DNA of 64,000 nucleotides from Piscinibacter sp. (lineage in GTDB: Bacteria; Pseudomonadota; Gammaproteobacteria; Burkholderiales; Burkholderiaceae_C). Position numbers and translations under genes: made by a program. The stretch is from NCBI GenBank assembly GCA_019635485.1, contig JAHBZL010000020.1:1-64000 (forward strand), given 5' to 3'. The notes beneath the pieces were generated by a model. The model saw only the letters and a list, made by a program, of their open reading frames with translations, did not search any database and had not been told where the DNA came from. Shown piece by piece: positions 40,368 through 49,782 of this stretch; positions within the stretch are counted from its first letter, which is position 1, and each line of letters starts with the position of its first letter.

Positions 40368-43352
40368 ATGAAGAACCAGTCAACGTGGCGACAACGGACC
40401 CCGGCACTGGCTTTGATCGCGCTCGCCGCGATCATCGCCGGCTGCTCGGGCAGCGGCAGCGGCGAGACGACCGTGACGGTCAACGGCGATGTCCCGATCG
40501 CCTACGTCAAGCGCTCGACCGCGATGAGCATCAACCCGACCGACGGCACGCCCAGCGCGCCGGGCGGCGACCTGATGATCCGCGAGAAGTCCTCGCCCAG
40601 CGCGCCCGAGCACAACATCACCTCGGCGATCACGCAGGGCACCGGTGACGCGTCCGACCCCGAGGTCTCGTACGACGGCAAGAAGATCGTCTTCGCGCTG
40701 CGCTGCCCGACCAGCAACACCTCGACGATCGAGGGGGCGCCGGCCTGCACCGGGCGCTGGAACGTCTGGGAATACGACATGACGACCGGCGGTTTCGCCG
40801 GCGGCACGCTGCGGCGCATCACGTCCTCCACGCAGTTCGACGACGTCGACCCGGCCTACATGCCGTCCGGCCGCGGCTTCGTGTTCGCGTCCAACCGCCA
40901 GACCACCACCCGCACGGTGCAGGGCGGCCGCACGATCCTCGCGCTCGACGAATACGAGCGCGAGCAGGTGCTGAACCTGCACACGATGGACAAGGACGGC
41001 GGCGCGATCACGCAGATCTCCGCCAACCAGAGCCATGACCGCAATCCGGTGGTGCGGCCGAACGGCGACATCATGTTCTCGCGCTGGGAACACGTCGGCA
41101 TGCGCAACCGCTTCGCGATCTTCCGCGTCAAGCCCGACGGCACCGACATGTTCGTGCTGTACGGCGCGCACAGCCCGGGCAACAGCTTCCTGCACCCGCG
41201 CGACATGGACCCGAAGGGCAAGTACGCCGGCTTCGTGGCCTCCGACCTGATGGCGCTGTCGCGCACGCAGGAAGGCGGCTCGCTGATGTTCATCGACGCG
41301 GAGAACTACTCCGAGCAGAACACCCCGGCCAACAAGTCGGTGGCCGCCGTCGGCGGGCAGACCGAGGTCACGCCCGAGCCGCTGAACCAGAACCGCGGCC
41401 TGTCGACCTTCGGCCGCGTGACCACGCCGTATCCGCTGTGGGACGGCACCGACCGCGTGCTGGTCGCCTACCGGCCCTGCCAGGTGACGCGCGACGGCGT
41501 CGTGATCCCCTGCGCGAACCTGACCGACGAGGAGCGTGCGCGCCTGGCTGACGGCACCCGCACTCGCGCGGAGGTCGCCGCCGACACCGTGCAGGACAAC
41601 GCACCGGCCGCCTACGGCATCTACATGTACAACCCGGTCAACCAGACCTGGCTGAACGTGGCCGCGCCGCCCCCGGGCTTCATGTTCACCGACCCGATCG
41701 CGCTGCAGGCGCGTGACGAGCCGAACGCGACCGAGCCGACCAGCGTCGACAGCATGCTGGCCGCGCAGAACCTCGGCCTGCTCGAGGTGCGCAGCATCTA
41801 CGACACCGACGGCCTGCAGCGCATGGGCGAGCCGGTCATCGCCGCCGCCGACCTGCCGGCCGGCTGCACGACCGCGATCGCGCAGCGTTCGCCGACCGAG
41901 GCGGCCGACACGCGCACCTCCGTCGCGGACCTGGTGCGCATGAAGGACCCGGCCGACGCGGCCTACCACTGCTCGCCGGCGCGCTTCGTCCGGGCGATCC
42001 GTGCCGTCGCGCCGCAGGCCGGCATGAGCGGCATGCGCGAGGCGATCGGCGAGACCGACTTCGAGCCGCAGCAGATCCTCGGCTACGCGCCGATCGAGCC
42101 GGACGGTTCGTTCCGCCTGAAGGTGCCGGCCGACACGCCGCTCGCGCTCGTCATCACCGACGACCAGGGCCGCGGCCTGCAGACCCACCTGAACTGGATC
42201 CAGGTCCGCCCGGGCGAGCGTCGCACCTGCGACGGCTGCCACAGCCCGCGCCGTGGCGCGTCGCTGAACTCCGGCGCGACGGTGAATGCCCTGCCGGCGG
42301 CGCTCAACCCGGCCCTGGCCAGCCTGCACCAGTCCGGCCAGACCATGGCGAACCTGCGCACGAACCAGGACCAGACCCTGATGAACCTGAAGCCGGACAT
42401 GGTCTTCAGCGACGTCTGGGCCAACACGGCCATGGCCGGCGTGACGGCTCGCGCGTCGATCGAGCTGAAGTACACCGGCAATACGAATCCGGCGGACGAC
42501 CTGCAGACGCTGGTGCCGACCAACGGCCTGATCAACTATCCGATGCACATCCAGCCGATCTGGTCGCGTGCCCGCGGTACGGGCGGCAGCCAGACCTGCA
42601 CGAACTGCCACACCGACACGGCCGCACTGAGCCTGCTCGGCACCACTTCGGGCACCGGGCGCATCGTGTCGTACGAGGAACTCGTGCTGGGCGACCCGCT
42701 GATCGACGACGCCACCGGCCTGCCGGTGACGCGCCTGGAGGAGGGCGTCCCGATGATCGTGCGCGGCGCCGCGCTGGTCGAGACCGATGCCGGCAACGCG
42801 CAGGGCCTGGCCCGCGCCAGCCGGCTGATCGAGATCCTGTTCGGCCAGACGCTGAAGTCAGGTGCCGAGGCGCGCGAGACGCACCCGACGCCGACCACGC
42901 TGGACCACTCGACGCTGCTGAACAAGGCCGAGAAGCGCCTCGTCACGGAGTGGGTGGACCTGGGTGGCCAGTACTACAACGACCTCACTGCCGGCGGCAG
43001 CGGCGTGCAGCTCAACACGCTGAGCGAACAGGCCTTCCTGACCAACGTCTACCCGATCCTGCAGGCGGATTGCGCGGGTTGCCACCAGCCGGTCGGCAGC
43101 TCGGGTGCGGCGCAGACGGCCAGTTCGTTCCAGCGCAACCGCTTCGTGCTGACCGGCAGCGAGAAGGGTGACTTCAACGTCACGCTGTCGATGATCTCCG
43201 ACACGTGCAACGCCCCGTCGAACGCGCTGCTGATGCGGCCGTCGACGGCGCCGCACCCGGCCGGCGCCACGGGTCAGACGACCCCGCCGCTGCCGGCCGG
43301 CAGCGCGAACTACAACACCATCCAGAGCTGGATCGCCAGCGGCTGCCCATGA
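40368..43352 (+). CDS. Tri-haem-motif lipoprotein related to hydrazine synthase alpha subunit
   Basis: This 994-residue exported lipoprotein has lipobox Cys26 (AAIIAGC). Residues about 40-400 look like a TolB/PD40 beta-propeller (PEVSYDGKKIVFALR, PAYMPSGRGFVFASNRQ, NPVVRPNGDIMFSRWE). The middle part (about 560-640: PDGSFRLKVPADTPLALVITDDQG and VRPGERRTCDGCH) matches the HZS-alpha middle domain as I recall it. Three c-type haem motifs are present: CDGCH (621-625), CTNCH (744-748) and CAGCH (902-906). The AGAGGAGG ribosome site precedes the ATG. Hydrazine synthase itself is anammox-specific and its partners are absent, so the shared fold does not give the reaction. The stop overlaps the next gene (ATGA). 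Confidence 0.85.
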   Translation: MKNQSTWRQRTPALALIALAAIIAGCSGSGSGETTVTVNGDVPIAYVKRSTAMSINPTDGTPSAPGGDLMIREKSSPSAPEHNITSAITQGTGDASDPEVSYDGKKIVFALRCPTSNTSTIEGAPACTGRWNVWEYDMTTGGFAGGTLRRITSSTQFDDVDPAYMPSGRGFVFASNRQTTTRTVQGGRTILALDEYEREQVLNLHTMDKDGGAITQISANQSHDRNPVVRPNGDIMFSRWEHVGMRNRFAIFRVKPDGTDMFVLYGAHSPGNSFLHPRDMDPKGKYAGFVASDLMALSRTQEGGSLMFIDAENYSEQNTPANKSVAAVGGQTEVTPEPLNQNRGLSTFGRVTTPYPLWDGTDRVLVAYRPCQVTRDGVVIPCANLTDEERARLADGTRTRAEVAADTVQDNAPAAYGIYMYNPVNQTWLNVAAPPPGFMFTDPIALQARDEPNATEPTSVDSMLAAQNLGLLEVRSIYDTDGLQRMGEPVIAAADLPAGCTTAIAQRSPTEAADTRTSVADLVRMKDPADAAYHCSPARFVRAIRAVAPQAGMSGMREAIGETDFEPQQILGYAPIEPDGSFRLKVPADTPLALVITDDQGRGLQTHLNWIQVRPGERRTCDGCHSPRRGASLNSGATVNALPAALNPALASLHQSGQTMANLRTNQDQTLMNLKPDMVFSDVWANTAMAGVTARASIELKYTGNTNPADDLQTLVPTNGLINYPMHIQPIWSRARGTGGSQTCTNCHTDTAALSLLGTTSGTGRIVSYEELVLGDPLIDDATGLPVTRLEEGVPMIVRGAALVETDAGNAQGLARASRLIEILFGQTLKSGAEARETHPTPTTLDHSTLLNKAEKRLVTEWVDLGGQYYNDLTAGGSGVQLNTLSEQAFLTNVYPILQADCAGCHQPVGSSGAAQTASSFQRNRFVLTGSEKGDFNVTLSMISDTCNAPSNALLMRPSTAPHPAGATGQTTPPLPAGSANYNTIQSWIASGCP

Positions 43353-43972
43353 CCCTGTCCTCGCGTCTTCTTCGCGCGCGGCAAACCGCGGCGGCTTCGG
43401 CCGCCGCGGTTTTGCTCGTCGGCTGCGGTGGCGGCAGCCCGCTCGGGAACCCGCCGACGATCGAGAACCCGACCGGCACCACCGGCCAGAAGCTCTCGTT
43501 CGCGTACTTCCAGCGCTGCATCAACCCGATCCTGCTGGCCCAGCTGACGATCCACCAGAACGGCCAGACCTCGGTCAACACCTGCGCCAGCGCCGGCTGC
43601 CACGACAACAGCAGCGGCACCGGCGGGGCGCTGCGCGTGATCGGCGGCGCACCCGACGTGGACCTGAGCGGCGACCTGACGAGCCGCGCCGACGAGATCC
43701 GTGCGGAGCCGATCTACGTCAGCTTCTACTCGTCGCAGGGCTCGACCGTGATCGGCTCGCCTGACTCGAGCCGGCTGCTGAACAAGCCGCTGGTGCGCGG
43801 CACGCTGCACGGCGGCGGCCTGATCTTCGAGAGCCCCGACGACCCGAACGCGAAGCTGCTGGAGTACTGGATCACCCATCCGATGCCCGCCGGCCAGGAC
43901 GAGTTCGGGGCCTCGGCGTCCAACCTGTTCGAACCCGCGGACGTCCAGACCGGCGCATGCAAGACCCAATGA
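43349..43972 (+). CDS. Small haem-motif lipoprotein
   Basis: This 207-residue protein has a lipobox (VLLVGC, Cys about 25) and so is lipid-anchored outside the cytoplasm. It carries CASAGCH, a cysteine pair with four residues between (C-x4-CH) rather than the usual two, followed by DNSSGTGGALR; this resembles c-type cytochrome-like domains in planctomycete-type proteins. Its C-terminal half (PDSSRLLNKPLVRGTLHGGG, LEYWITHPMP) resembles the end of its upstream neighbour. It overlaps both neighbours by ATGA. Probably a partner of the tri-haem protein. No known function. Confidence 0.82.
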   Translation: MTLSSRLLRARQTAAASAAAVLLVGCGGGSPLGNPPTIENPTGTTGQKLSFAYFQRCINPILLAQLTIHQNGQTSVNTCASAGCHDNSSGTGGALRVIGGAPDVDLSGDLTSRADEIRAEPIYVSFYSSQGSTVIGSPDSSRLLNKPLVRGTLHGGGLIFESPDDPNAKLLEYWITHPMPAGQDEFGASASNLFEPADVQTGACKTQ

Positions 43973-44745
43973 ACCACCACCCGACCCGTGTGGTTCGTGG
44001 GCTGCTCGCGACCGGCGCGCTGGCCCTCGGCCTGTGCGCGGCCTGGCCCGCGCTCGCGGCCGACGAGGCCGCGCGCACCGAACGTGTCCAGATCACCGAC
44101 CCGTACATCGAGATGCGCACCGGGCCGGGGCGCGGCTACCCGATCCACCACGTCGCGGCCCGCGAGGAGTGGATCGTCATCGAACTGCGCTTCACCGACT
44201 GGTACAAGGTGCGCACCGAGAACGGCAAGGAGGGCTGGGTGCAGCGCCGCCAGCTCGAGACCACGCTGACCGAGGCCGGCGGCAAGAAGGCCTTCCGCGA
44301 CGTGCTGCTGGACGACTACCTCCAGCGCAAGGTCGAACTCGGCGCCGGCTGGGGCCGCTTCAAGTCCGAGCCGATGCTGAAGTTCTGGCTCGGCTACCGA
44401 CTGTCGGACACGCTCGGCGCCGAGCTCACGGTGGGCCAGGTGCAGGGCCTCTTCTCGGGCACCGACTTCTGGCACGTCAACCTGCAGTCCGAGCCCTGGT
44501 CCGACCAGCGCATCTCGCCGTTCTTCGCGGTGGGCTTCGGCAACTTCAAGAACATTCCGAACTCGAGCCTCGTCGACGCGACACCGACCGACGCGAAGCT
44601 CGCCAATGCGTCCCTCGGTGTGCGCTATTACCTCACCGAACGCTTCATGCTGCGTGCAGACTATTCGATCTACACCGCGTTCGTCGCCGACACGCGTTCG
44701 ATCGAGTACCGCGCGATCACGGCCGGACTGTCCTTCTTCTTCTAG
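43969..44745 (+). CDS. Exported SH3-domain/outer-membrane beta-barrel protein
   Basis: This 258-residue protein has a signal peptide (LLATGALALGLCAAWPALA, cleaved near residue 31), then a bacterial SH3-like domain (about 38-100: RVQITDPYIEMRTGPGRGYPIHHV, TDWYKVRTENGKEGWVQRRQLE), which often binds peptidoglycan. Residues about 125-258 show amphipathic strands and a C-terminal aromatic ending (ITAGLSFFF), typical of an 8-stranded outer-membrane barrel. It starts in an ATGA overlap with the haem lipoprotein. It could tether the envelope complex to both the wall and the outer membrane. No named family recognised beyond SH3. Confidence 0.8.
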   Translation: MNHHPTRVVRGLLATGALALGLCAAWPALAADEAARTERVQITDPYIEMRTGPGRGYPIHHVAAREEWIVIELRFTDWYKVRTENGKEGWVQRRQLETTLTEAGGKKAFRDVLLDDYLQRKVELGAGWGRFKSEPMLKFWLGYRLSDTLGAELTVGQVQGLFSGTDFWHVNLQSEPWSDQRISPFFAVGFGNFKNIPNSSLVDATPTDAKLANASLGVRYYLTERFMLRADYSIYTAFVADTRSIEYRAITAGLSFFF

Positions 44746-44755
44746 ACCCGCGACC

Positions 44756-45409
44756 ATGCGACAACAACAACATCTCGCCGCCTTGTTCGCCGCCGCCGCC
44801 ACCCTGCTGGCCGGCACCGCCTGGGCCCAGGGGCAACCGCAGCAGCCGGGCAACGAGCAGGTGATCCAGCCGGAGGTCGAGCGCCGCGAACTGCGCCTGC
44901 CGAAGTTCCCGTCCAAGGACTTCGAGGTCGGCCTGTATGCCGGCACCTACGGAACCGAGAACTTCGGCGCCAGTGGTGTCGCGGGCCTGCGCCTGGGCTA
45001 CCACATCACCGAGGACTTCTTCGTGCAGGGCGTGTTCGCGGCCACCAAGGTCAGCGACGAGGCGTTCCGGCAGATCTTCCCCGGCGGGGGCGTGTTCCCG
45101 CAGGAGAAGGAGAAGCTCACCTACTACAACCTGTCGGCCGGCTACAACGTGCTGCCCGGCGAGGTCTTCCTGGGCCGCAACCGCGCGTTCGCGTCGCAGG
45201 TCTACGTGATCGGCGGCGTCGGCAGCACCAAGTTCCTGGAGCAGAAGAAGCAGACCTTCAACCTCGGCTTCGGCCTGCGGGTGCTGTTCCACGACCGTTT
45301 CGCCTGGCAGGTCGACCTGCGCGACCACGTCTACTCGCTCGACCTGCTGGGCAAGCGCACCAGCACGCAGAACCTCGAGCTGACCACCGGCTTCTCCTAC
45401 TTCTTCTGA
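44756..45409 (+). CDS. Outer-membrane beta-barrel protein
   Basis: This 217-residue protein has a signal peptide (LAALFAAAATLLAGTAWAQ, cleaved near residue 24) and a string of amphipathic strands (DFEVGLYAGTYG, GLRLGYHITEDFFVQGVFA, LGFGLRVLFHDRFAWQVDLRDHVYSLDLL) ending in TTGFSYFF, a C-terminal aromatic signal for barrel insertion. It resembles the upstream protein's barrel half without the SH3 domain. It starts 10 bp after its neighbour and ends 16 bp before the thioredoxin gene. Likely an 8-stranded barrel; role unknown. Confidence 0.8.
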   Translation: MRQQQHLAALFAAAATLLAGTAWAQGQPQQPGNEQVIQPEVERRELRLPKFPSKDFEVGLYAGTYGTENFGASGVAGLRLGYHITEDFFVQGVFAATKVSDEAFRQIFPGGGVFPQEKEKLTYYNLSAGYNVLPGEVFLGRNRAFASQVYVIGGVGSTKFLEQKKQTFNLGFGLRVLFHDRFAWQVDLRDHVYSLDLLGKRTSTQNLELTTGFSYFF

Positions 45410-45425
45410 CCACCACGGGATCTCC

Positions 45426-45935
<510 letters not shown>

Positions 45936-45937
45936 GC

Positions 45938-46165
45938 GTGGCACGCCCCGCCGTCACCGGGCTGCTGGCCGCCTGCGCCGTGCTGGGCGGCTGCGCTGCG
46001 CCACAGCCGTGGGTCAAGCCCTACGAGCGCGAGCGCCTGGCCGACCCGATCATGAAGTTCTCGCGCAGCGCGCTGCCCGACAAGCACCGCGAGCACGTGT
46101 TCGTCGTGCGCGAGGGTTCGCGCGGCGCCACCGGCACGCAGGGAGGCGGCTGTGGCTGCAACTGA
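45938..46165 (+). CDS. DUF4266 small lipoprotein
   Basis: This 75-residue protein has lipobox GGC (AACAVLGGCA, Cys about 18) and the DUF4266 core PWVKPYERERLADPIMKF. It ends in the glycine-cysteine tail GGGCGCN, which gives two Cys near the C-terminus. I chose the GTG at 45938 because AAGGAG lies five bases upstream; a GTG at 45932 is also in frame but sits on that ribosome site. It overlaps the DUF3570 gene by 14 bp. DUF4266 and DUF3570 genes are usually found together (recalled); neither has a known function. Confidence 0.85.
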   Translation: MARPAVTGLLAACAVLGGCAAPQPWVKPYERERLADPIMKFSRSALPDKHREHVFVVREGSRGATGTQGGGCGCN

Positions 46166-47279
46166 ACGCGCGACGCCGATCGCGGTCGGGCGCTGGTCCT
46201 CCGTCCTGAGGCGCCTGGCCGGCCTGCTCGGCAGCCTGCTGGCCACCGGCGGGGCCAAGGCCGTCGACCTGCCGGAGGACCGCGGCGAGGCGATGTACCA
46301 CCTCTACACGGGCGGCGGCGTCACGGCGCAGGGCCCGGCGCTGCTGGTGCGCAAGAGCATCGCCGACCGGGTGTCGCTGTCGGCCTCCTACTACGTCGAC
46401 GCGGTGTCCAACGCGTCGATCGACGTCGTCACCACGGCGAGCAAGTTCAAGGAGACGCGCCACGCCTGGGACCTGGGCGTCGACTACGTGGTGCGCGACT
46501 CGACCATCTCGCTGTCGACCTACCAGAGCGACGAGCCCGACTACAAGGCCAACGCGGTCAGCCTGGATGTGTCGCAAGAGGTGTTCGGCAACATGACCAC
46601 GGTCGCGCTCGGCTACACCCGCGCCAGCGACGACGTCGGGCAGAAGGGCATCGGCTTCTTCGACACGGCGCGCCACTGGCAGTACCGGCTGGGGGTCACG
46701 CAGATCCTGAGCCCGACCTGGCTGGCCAGCGTGAACCTGGAAGCGGTGTCCGACGACGGCTACCTGGGCTCCCCGTACCGCGCGGCACGCGTGTTCGGCG
46801 CCACCGTGCCGGAGCGGCACCCGCGCACGCGCTCCAGCCGGGCGGTCAAGCTGCGTTCGCTGAAGGAGATCGGCGGCCGCCAGTCGGTGCGCGTCGAGTA
46901 CCGCTACTTCTGGGACAACTGGGACATCCGTGCCCACACCGTCGAAGGCGGCTACAGCCGCTACTTCGGCGACGCCTGGCTTGCAGACGGTTTCCTGCGT
47001 TACTACTCGCAAAGCAAGGCCAACTTCTACAGCGACAATGCCCAGACGGAAACCCTGTACGTCTCGCGCAACCGCCAGCTGGGCACGTTCAACAGCATCG
47101 GCCTGGGCGCGAAACTGACCTATTCAGCGGGTCGCTACCAGGGCAAGTACGACATCAAGCTGAACGGCACGCTGGAGGCGTACCAGTTCCGCTACAAGGA
47201 CTTCACCGACCTGCGCGACGGCAGCCTGTACTCGTTCATCGGCACCGTCTTCCAGGTGTACGTGACGGCAACCTACTGA
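46152..47279 (+). CDS. DUF3570 outer-membrane protein
   Basis: This 375-residue protein of family DUF3570 has a basic N-terminus and signal-like segment (LRRLAGLLGSLLATGGAKA) and is otherwise a long run of amphipathic strands (VSLSASYYVDAV, AWDLGVDYVV, TVALGYTRAS, QYRLGVTQILS, VRVEYRYFW, IGLGAKLTYS), consistent with a 12-16-stranded barrel. It ends VFQVYVTATY. Residues 83-89 are DAVSNAS, one residue short of the FMN-attachment motif Dxx[ST]GA[ST]. It starts at a GTG inside the DUF4266 gene. Function unknown; family usually found beside TlpA and ApbE (recalled). Confidence 0.85.
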   Translation: MAATERATPIAVGRWSSVLRRLAGLLGSLLATGGAKAVDLPEDRGEAMYHLYTGGGVTAQGPALLVRKSIADRVSLSASYYVDAVSNASIDVVTTASKFKETRHAWDLGVDYVVRDSTISLSTYQSDEPDYKANAVSLDVSQEVFGNMTTVALGYTRASDDVGQKGIGFFDTARHWQYRLGVTQILSPTWLASVNLEAVSDDGYLGSPYRAARVFGATVPERHPRTRSSRAVKLRSLKEIGGRQSVRVEYRYFWDNWDIRAHTVEGGYSRYFGDAWLADGFLRYYSQSKANFYSDNAQTETLYVSRNRQLGTFNSIGLGAKLTYSAGRYQGKYDIKLNGTLEAYQFRYKDFTDLRDGSLYSFIGTVFQVYVTATY

Positions 47280-47287
47280 GGCCCCTC

Positions 47288-47887
47288 ATGCTCCGCAACC
47301 TGCTTCAACGATGGCCGGCCGCCGTCGTCCTGGCCCTGCTGATCGCGCCGGTCGCGGCGCAGACCGCGGCTCCCGCGGCCGCACCGGCGGCAGCCGCTGC
47401 CCCGGCCGAGGCGGCCAGCGCTGCACCGGCGACCGCCGTGGCGGCGGTGACCCTGGACGGCCGCATCCAGGACGTGAAGGGTGACGTGATCCGCCTGAAC
47501 CGCGACCTGCTCGTGCTGGAGGAGGAACTGCTGTTCCCGGCCAACACGCAGGTGGCGCTGTTCGTGTCGATGGACGTGGGCAAGCTCTTCTCGCTCGAGT
47601 CGGTGCAGATCAAGCTGGACGACAAGCTGATCAGCAACTACCTCTACACGCCGGCCGAGGTGGCCGCGCTGCACCGCGGCGGCGTGCAGCGGGTGCACGT
47701 GGGCAACCTGCGCACCGGCACGCACGAGATCGTGGCCTTCTTCACTGGCCAGGGCCCGCACGTGCGCGACTACAAGCGCGGCGCGACGATCAAGTTCGAC
47801 AAGGGCACCGAGCCCAAGTACATCGAGCTGCGCATCAAGGATTCCACCGGCAAGCTGCAGCCCGAGTTCGACGTCAAGGTCTGGTAG
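47288..47887 (+). CDS. Exported protein with Ala-rich linker, unknown function
   Basis: This 199-residue protein has a signal peptide (AAVVLALLIAPVAAQ), an Ala/Pro linker of about 30 residues and a globular beta-rich region (about 55-199: LDGRIQDVKGDVIRLNRDLLVLEEELLFP as two pieces, VALFVSMDVGKLFSLESVQIKLDDKLISNYLYT, GTHEIVAFFTGQGPHVRDYKRGATIKF). I do not recognise the family. It starts 8 bp after DUF3570 and its stop overlaps the GTG of the next TPR gene (TAGTG). Its position between outer-membrane and TPR genes suggests a periplasmic part of the complex. Confidence 0.82.
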   Translation: MLRNLLQRWPAAVVLALLIAPVAAQTAAPAAAPAAAAAPAEAASAAPATAVAAVTLDGRIQDVKGDVIRLNRDLLVLEEELLFPANTQVALFVSMDVGKLFSLESVQIKLDDKLISNYLYTPAEVAALHRGGVQRVHVGNLRTGTHEIVAFFTGQGPHVRDYKRGATIKFDKGTEPKYIELRIKDSTGKLQPEFDVKVW

Positions 47888-49782
47888 TGCCGCAACGTTC
47901 CCGTCCGTCGACCCTCTGGTGCCGCGCGGCCGCCGCGGCCGCGCTGGCCTGCGCCTGCGCGTCCGGCGGCGCGGCCGAGCCGGTCAAGAAGCCCGGCCCG
48001 GTGCTGGCGCCGCATTACGGCGACACGCTGTTCCACTTCTTCCAGGACCGCTACTTCACCGCCATCACCACGCTGATGGCCTCGCAGCAGATCGGCCGCA
48101 TCGCGCCGCACGACGACGAGGCGGAGATCCTGCGCGGCGGCATGCTGCTGTCCTACGGGCTGCACCGCGAGGCCGGCGAGATCTTCGCCCAGCTGATCGA
48201 GCGCGGCGCCTCGCCGGCGGTGCAGGATCGGGCCTGGTTCTTCCTCGCCAAGATCCGCTACCAGCGCGGCCTGATCGACGAGGCCGAGGCTGCCATCGGC
48301 CGCATCGGCAAGAACCTGCCGCCGGCGCTCGAGGAAGAGCGCGTGCTGCTGCAGGCCAACCTGATGATGGCGCGCGGCGACTATGCCGGGGCGGCGGGCG
48401 TGCTGGGTGCGCTGGCCGGCGCCAGCAGCGCCAGCCTGTACGCACGCTTCAACCTCGGTGTGGCGCTGGTGCGCAGCGGCGACGCGGAGCAGGGCGCCAG
48501 GCTGCTCGACGAGGTCGGCCGCACGCCGGAGCTGCCGACCGAGGAACTGCGCAGCCTGCGCGACAAGGCCAACGTCGCGCTAGGCTACAGCGCGCTGCAG
48601 GACAAGAAGCCCGAGGCCGCGCGGGTTGCGCTCGAACGCGTGCGCCTGACGAGCCTGCACTCGAACAAGGCGCTGCTCGGCTTCGGCTGGGCGGCCGCCG
48701 AGATGAAGGAACCGCGCAAGGCGCTGGTGCCCTGGACCGAACTCGCGCAGCGTGACTTCAGCGACGCCGCCGTGCTCGAGGCCCGCATCGCGGTCCCGTA
48801 TGCGTACGCCGAGCTGGGTGCCTTCGGCCAGTCGCTGGCCCGCTACGAGGAGGCGATCGCCGCCTTCGACGAGGAGGGCCGCCACCTCGACGAATCGATC
48901 GCCGCGATCCGCGCCGGCAAGCTGCTCGACGGCCTGATCGAGCGCAACCCCGGCGACGAGATGGGCTGGTTCTGGAACATCCGCGAACTGCCCGAGATGC
49001 CGCACGCGAACCACCTGACGCAGGTGCTGGCCCAGCACGAGTTCCAGGAGGCGTTCAAGAACTTCCGCGACTTGCGTTTCCTCGCCAACAACCTGAAGGA
49101 CTGGCAGGACAACCTGGGCGCCTTCGACGACATGCTGGCGAACCGCCGTCAGGCCTACACGGAACGGCTGCCCAAGGTGCGCGAACGTTCCAGCGCGAAG
49201 GACATCGCCGCGCTCGCCCAGCGCCGCGACGCGGTGACCGCCGAGACGCAGCGCGCGGAGACCGAGGCCGACGGCGTGGCCTTCGCCGACGAGCGCGAGC
49301 AGGCGCTGATGGCGCGACTGAAGGAGGTCCAGGCCAACCTGCAGGCCCTCGGCGATGCCGCCGAGCCGGCGGCGCGCGAGCGGGCGCGCCTGGCCGCCGG
49401 CGCGCTGACCTGGCAGCTGGCGCAGGAATACCCGGCGCGGCTCTGGGAAGCGAAGAAGGGGCTGCAGGCGATCGACGCGGGCCTCGCAGACGCGCAGCGG
49501 CTCGACGCGGCGATCAGTCAGGCGGAGCGTGACGAGCCGGTCCGCTTCGACCGGTTTGCCGCCCGCATCAAGGATCTGGGGGGGCGCATCCAGGCCCTGG
49601 TGCCGCGGGTTGCGGCCCTCTCCAACGAACAGCAGGGGCAGGTGCAGGAACTCGCCGTCGCCGAACTCACGCGCCAGAAGGAACGCCTCGCGGTCTACGC
49701 CACGCAGGCCCGCTTCGCCGTGGCGCAGCTCTACGACCGCGCCACCGCGGCCAGGAAGGACGACCGTGCGCCGGCCCAGTGA
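47887..49782 (+). CDS. Exported TPR/coiled-coil protein
   Basis: This 631-residue protein has an N-terminal signal-like segment (LWCRAAAAAALACACASGGAA) and a helical body of tetratricopeptide-like repeats (for example AEILRGGMLLSYGLHREAGEIFAQLIERG, AWFFLAKIRYQRGLIDEAEAAIGRIG as separate units). From about residue 430 it is rich in Glu/Arg/Ala helices, likely coiled coil (AQRRDAVTAETQRAETEADG). It overlaps its neighbours at both ends. It resembles the TPR proteins found beside TolQR-like motors in gliding and related clusters. A periplasmic scaffold is likely; function not known. Confidence 0.82.
   Translation: MPQRSRPSTLWCRAAAAAALACACASGGAAEPVKKPGPVLAPHYGDTLFHFFQDRYFTAITTLMASQQIGRIAPHDDEAEILRGGMLLSYGLHREAGEIFAQLIERGASPAVQDRAWFFLAKIRYQRGLIDEAEAAIGRIGKNLPPALEEERVLLQANLMMARGDYAGAAGVLGALAGASSASLYARFNLGVALVRSGDAEQGARLLDEVGRTPELPTEELRSLRDKANVALGYSALQDKKPEAARVALERVRLTSLHSNKALLGFGWAAAEMKEPRKALVPWTELAQRDFSDAAVLEARIAVPYAYAELGAFGQSLARYEEAIAAFDEEGRHLDESIAAIRAGKLLDGLIERNPGDEMGWFWNIRELPEMPHANHLTQVLAQHEFQEAFKNFRDLRFLANNLKDWQDNLGAFDDMLANRRQAYTERLPKVRERSSAKDIAALAQRRDAVTAETQRAETEADGVAFADEREQALMARLKEVQANLQALGDAAEPAARERARLAAGALTWQLAQEYPARLWEAKKGLQAIDAGLADAQRLDAAISQAERDEPVRFDRFAARIKDLGGRIQALVPRVAALSNEQQGQVQELAVAELTRQKERLAVYATQARFAVAQLYDRATAARKDDRAPAQ

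Noticed and set aside
40368-43352. Evidence for anammox metabolism
   Set aside because: Only the alpha-subunit-like fold is present; no hydrazine synthase partners or hydrazine dehydrogenase are nearby and the surrounding genes are ordinary for a Betaproteobacterium.
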